A stretch of DNA of 64,000 nucleotides from NCBI GenBank assembly GCA_963377175.1, contig CAUJNA010000196.1, positions 86,001 through 150,000 of the forward strand. Direction: 5' to 3'. A program made the position numbers and the translations under genes. Each line of letters starts with the position of its first letter. Position 1 is the stretch's first letter. Below are positions 61,810-64,000 of this stretch, one piece after another. The notes beneath the pieces were generated by a model. The model saw only the letters and a list, made by a program, of their open reading frames with translations. It was not told where the DNA came from and did not search any database. The DNA is from Effrenium voratum (Eukaryota; Sar; Dinophyceae; Suessiales; Symbiodiniaceae).

Positions 61810-62085
61810 CGCGCGCAGCAGGCTGCGAATCCCTTGGATGCTCTTCCTGATGCTGAGCATTTACGGGCTGAAGCAGCAGTACATGGTCAAGACTGGCTCC
61901 ATGCTGAGCTGGATGGCTCGATGAAGCTGGTCAAGCTTCGTGCCTTCGCAGCTGGCCTCGGCGTGCAGCAGAGGGATCCCGCATCTGGTATCGGACTTTC
62001 CAAACCACTGGCCTTGAGTTGTGGTTGCAGCGCTACTTTTCGCGAACCTGACACACAGAGGCATGGTTCGCAAGTTTTCCGGAAA
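61810..62085 (+). pseudogene. SAP-like exon unit 1, decayed
   Basis: Starts after CTTTCAG with RAQQAANPLDALPDAEHLRA and HAELDGSMKLVKLRAFAAGL. It then loses frame after the QRDPASG region through several small indels (GGTATCGGACTTTCC for GGTAGTCGGCTTTCC). Confidence 0.6.
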
Positions 62086-62236
62086 CGTAGTCGTTTTGCC
62101 ATGTCCGCATTCCTGGTCGCCACGACGTGCGCAGCGGACGTTGGCCTGCGAAGAGCGCACATGTTGCTCATTACCCCTCTGGTTTCTGGACATACCACTT
62201 TGCTTGCGCTGTTGGTTTCCACCGTGCGTCTTTCAG

Positions 62237-62495
62237 CGCGCGCAGCAGGCAGCGAATCCTTTGGATGCTCTTCCTGATGCTGAGCATTTACGGGCTGAAG
62301 CAGCAGTACATGGTCAAGACTGGCTCCATGCTGAGCTGGATGGCTCGATGAAGCTGGACAAGCTTCGTGCCTTCGCAGCTGGCCTCGGCGTGCAGCAAAA
62401 GGATCCCGCATCTGGTAGTCGGCTTTCCAAGAGCCAGCTGCTTGAAGCCGTGTTCGCGACCTGACACAGAGGCATGGTTTCGCAGTTTCCGACGT
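62237..62495 (+). pseudogene. SAP-like exon unit 2, 14-bp deletion
   Basis: Same exon as units 3 and 4 but 259 bp long, not 273: 14 bp are missing around GAAGCCGTGTTCGCGACC, so the frame shifts before the donor. The intron before it (62,086-62,236) is also more diverged. Confidence 0.65.
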
Positions 62496-62647
62496 GTCGT
62501 GTTGCCATGTCGCATTCTGGTCGCCAGCGACGTGCGCAGGCTGGACGTTGGCATGCGAGAGCGCACGATTGTTTCGCATACCCCTCTTGGTTTCTTGGAA
62601 TTACCACTTTTGGCTTGCGCTGTTGGTTTCCACCGTGCGTCTTTCAG

Positions 62648-62920
62648 CGCGCGCAGCAGGCTGCGAATCCTTTGGATGCTCTTCCTGATGCTGAGCATTT
62701 ACGGGCTGAAGCAGCAGTACATGGTCAAGACTGGCTCCATGCTGAGCTGGATGGCTCGATGAAGCTGGACAAGCTTCGTGCCTTCGCAGCTGGCCTCGGC
62801 GTGCAGCAAAAGGATCCCGCATCTGGTAGTCGGCTTTCCAAGAGCCAGCTGCTTGAAGTTGTGGTTGCAGCTCTACGTTCGCGACCTGACACAGAGGCAT
62901 GGTTTCGCAGTTTCCGACGT
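62648..62920 (+). CDS. SAP-like domain exon, unit 3 (273 bp, phase 0)
   Basis: CTTTCAG acceptor, exactly 91 codons from RAQQAANPLDALPDAEHLRA to DTEAWFRSFRR, and a GTCGTG donor. The domain core DGSMKLDKLRAFAAGLGVQQ followed by KDPASGSRLSKSQLLEVV has the helix-loop-helix layout of SAP-type DNA-binding motifs (L-x-x-L-R-x-x-x-x-x-L-G-V ... K-x-x-L-L-x-x-V), with a longer loop than usual. The SAP label is by pattern only. Confidence 0.6.
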
Positions 62921-63072
62921 GTCGTGTTGCCATGTCGCATTCTGGTCGCCAGCGACGTGCGCAGGCTGGACGTTGGCATGCGAGAGCGCACGATTGTTGC
63001 GCATACCCCTCTTGGTTTCTTGGAATTACCACTTTTGGCTTGCGCTGTTGGTTTCCACCGTGCGTCTTTCAG
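62921..63072 (+). other. 152-bp intron between SAP-like exon units 3 and 4
   Basis: GTCGTGTTGCCATGTCGCAT at the start and CACCGTGCGTCTTTCAG at the end, with a pyrimidine-rich acceptor. The same intron separates units 2 and 3, so exon and intron were amplified together as a 425-bp block. Confidence 0.6.
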
Positions 63073-63345
63073 CGCGCGCAGCAGGCTGCGAATCCCTTGG
63101 ATGCTCTTCCTGATGCTGAGCATTTACGGGCTGAAGCAGCAGTACATGGTCAAGACTGGCTCCATGCTGAGCTGGATGGCTCGATGAAGCTGGACAAGCT
63201 TCGTGCCTTCGCCGCTGGCCTCGGCGTGCAGCAAAAGGATCCCGCATCTGGTAGTCGGCTTTCCAAGAGCCAGCTGCTTGAAGCCGTGGTTGCAGCTCTA
63301 CGTTCGCGACCTGACACAGAGGCATGGTTTCGCAGTTACAAGTAG
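63073..63345 (+). CDS. SAP-like domain exon, unit 4, terminal (stop at 63,343)
   Basis: Same exon as unit 3, but the end reads DTEAWFRSYK then TAG, so this is the last exon of the gene. Units 3 and 4 differ by only a few substitutions. Spliced together they give two tandem SAP-like domains in one frame. Confidence 0.62.
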   Translation, partial: RAQQAANPLDALPDAEHLRAEAAVHGQDWLHAELDGSMKLDKLRAFAAGLGVQQKDPASGSRLSKSQLLEAVVAALRSRPDTEAWFRSYK

Positions 63346-63583
63346 ACCCCACAAGTTTATTTTTATTGCTTAGCTCTTTTTGGCACCCTCAATGCTCAAC
63401 TCGTTCACGACCAGCCTTTAGATACCGCAGCGTGTCTTTCAGCGCGCGTAGCGGACAGAGGCTTGCTCGAAAGATTGCTTTGGTCAACAGTGTTTCCCTG
63501 AATGTAAGAAGCTGGTCGCCTTACTCTTTTGTGCGTGTTCAAGAACTATGTGATAAGAGCGCAGGCAACTTCGTCTTCCACAG

Positions 63584-63843
63584 CTGCTGCGAGTTCTGGG
63601 CATGGTCTTCCCGATGCGCAGCACTTGCGAGCCGAAGCAGAAGCACGAGGTTCTGACTGGCTCCGGGCCGAGCTGGATGGCTCCATGACGGCGTCAAGGC
63701 TTCGCTCCTTTGGAGCCGGCCTAGGCGTTTCGCAGAGGGACCCCACGTCTGGCCAGCAGCGCACCAAGGGCCAGCTGCTTGCTGTCTTGGTCGAATCTCT
63801 GTGTCCTCCTTCCAGCGCAGAGGCATGGTTGTCCAAAGCGCTT
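63584..63843 (+). CDS. SAP-like domain exon of a second, diverged array
   Basis: GTCTTCCACAG acceptor, then HGLPDAQHLRAEAEARGSDW, LRAELDGSMTASRLRSFGAG and LGVSQRDPTSGQQRTKGQLL. About 60-65% similar to units 3 and 4 by eye. The next acceptor with the same sequence (AACTTCGTCTTCCACAG) is at 63,997, giving a 414-bp period, so another array begins here and runs out of the window. Confidence 0.55.
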
Positions 63844-64000
63844 GTTTCTTGTCAACAGTGTTCGCACGAACAGAGGATTGCTCGAAAGAATGTTTTTGTC
63901 AACAGTGTTTCCCTGAATGTAAGAAGCTGGTCGCCTTGCTCTTTGTGCGTGTGTAAGAACTATGTTGTAAGAGCGCAGGCAACTTCGTCTTCCACAGCTG

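Larger units (their letters stand above)
56821..64000 (+). mobile_element. Helentron/Helitron2-like element Hel-3, left end present, runs off the window
   Basis: Left end T|TCCCGGAAGCATTGCGAAGG identical to Hel-1 and Hel-2. No right end (ATGCTTCCGGGCC...CTAG) occurs before base 64,000, so it is at least 7.2 kb, or is truncated. Homology with Hel-1 runs to about 61,240, just past the J-domain gene. After that the cargo differs: a SAP-like exon array here, a phosphatase-like frame in Hel-1. Confidence 0.6.

Overview
The window looks like nuclear DNA of a dinoflagellate, most plausibly a Suessiales or Symbiodiniaceae-like alga. I infer this from several things read together: genes cut into very small exons, introns starting with GC or GA as well as GT, many short inverted-repeat introns (introner elements) of several families, very long simple-sequence arrays, and nearly all recognisable exons outside mobile elements lying on one strand (minus). 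No species call is possible from the sequence alone. There are no bacterial operons, ribosome binding sites or rRNA genes. Almost all long open frames are products of tandem repeats, not genes.

Layout. (1) 0-10.6 kb, minus strand: an RCC1-repeat (seven-bladed propeller) gene in at least eight exons, read from 10,585 down to 248. Its introns hold a 0.8 kb GT array, a 0.9 kb CACACAGA array and introners. (2) 11.1-12.3 kb, minus: a small EF-hand gene with two complete calcium loops and a Pro/Ala/Glu-rich tail. (3) 12.4-32.6 kb: intron and intergenic DNA with scattered minus-strand exon-like segments, mostly unrecognised. The last of these (31.3-31.9 kb) belong to a [12 protein letters not shown] propeller repeat family. 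A frameshifted mitochondrial cox1 fragment (NUMT) sits inside an introner at 19.5 kb. (4) 32,646-37,698: a 5.05 kb rolling-circle-like (Helentron/Helitron2-type) element, Hel-1, carrying a J-domain gene, a dual-specificity-phosphatase-like frame and three satellites. (5) 37.7-45.6 kb: a CCAA-type microsatellite, a 3 kb alternating purine/pyrimidine array, a small poly-Ser ORF, and an ~86-bp satellite arranged in a higher-order repeat. (6) 45.7-53.8 kb, minus: a propeller gene whose exons, down to 28 bp, join in frame. Hel-2 (2.3 kb, no gene cargo) lies inside one of its introns. (7) 53.8-56.8 kb: a few unrecognised exon-like segments. (8) 56,821 to the end: Hel-3, with the same satellites, a near-identical J-domain gene in opposite orientation to the first, and then a tandem array of exon-intron units encoding a SAP-like domain.

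Main conclusions. The window holds what appears to be a family of Helentron-like elements with asymmetric terminal inverted repeats, T|T insertion and satellite interiors. It carries an intact 214-aa J-domain protein in two copies, followed by different downstream cargo in each copy. Around it are genes built from micro-exons whose introns are partly made of introner elements that bring splice sites in their own inverted repeats. All exon joins are by eye. Coordinates given to the base are those where a splice signal and reading phase agree; the rest are approximate.
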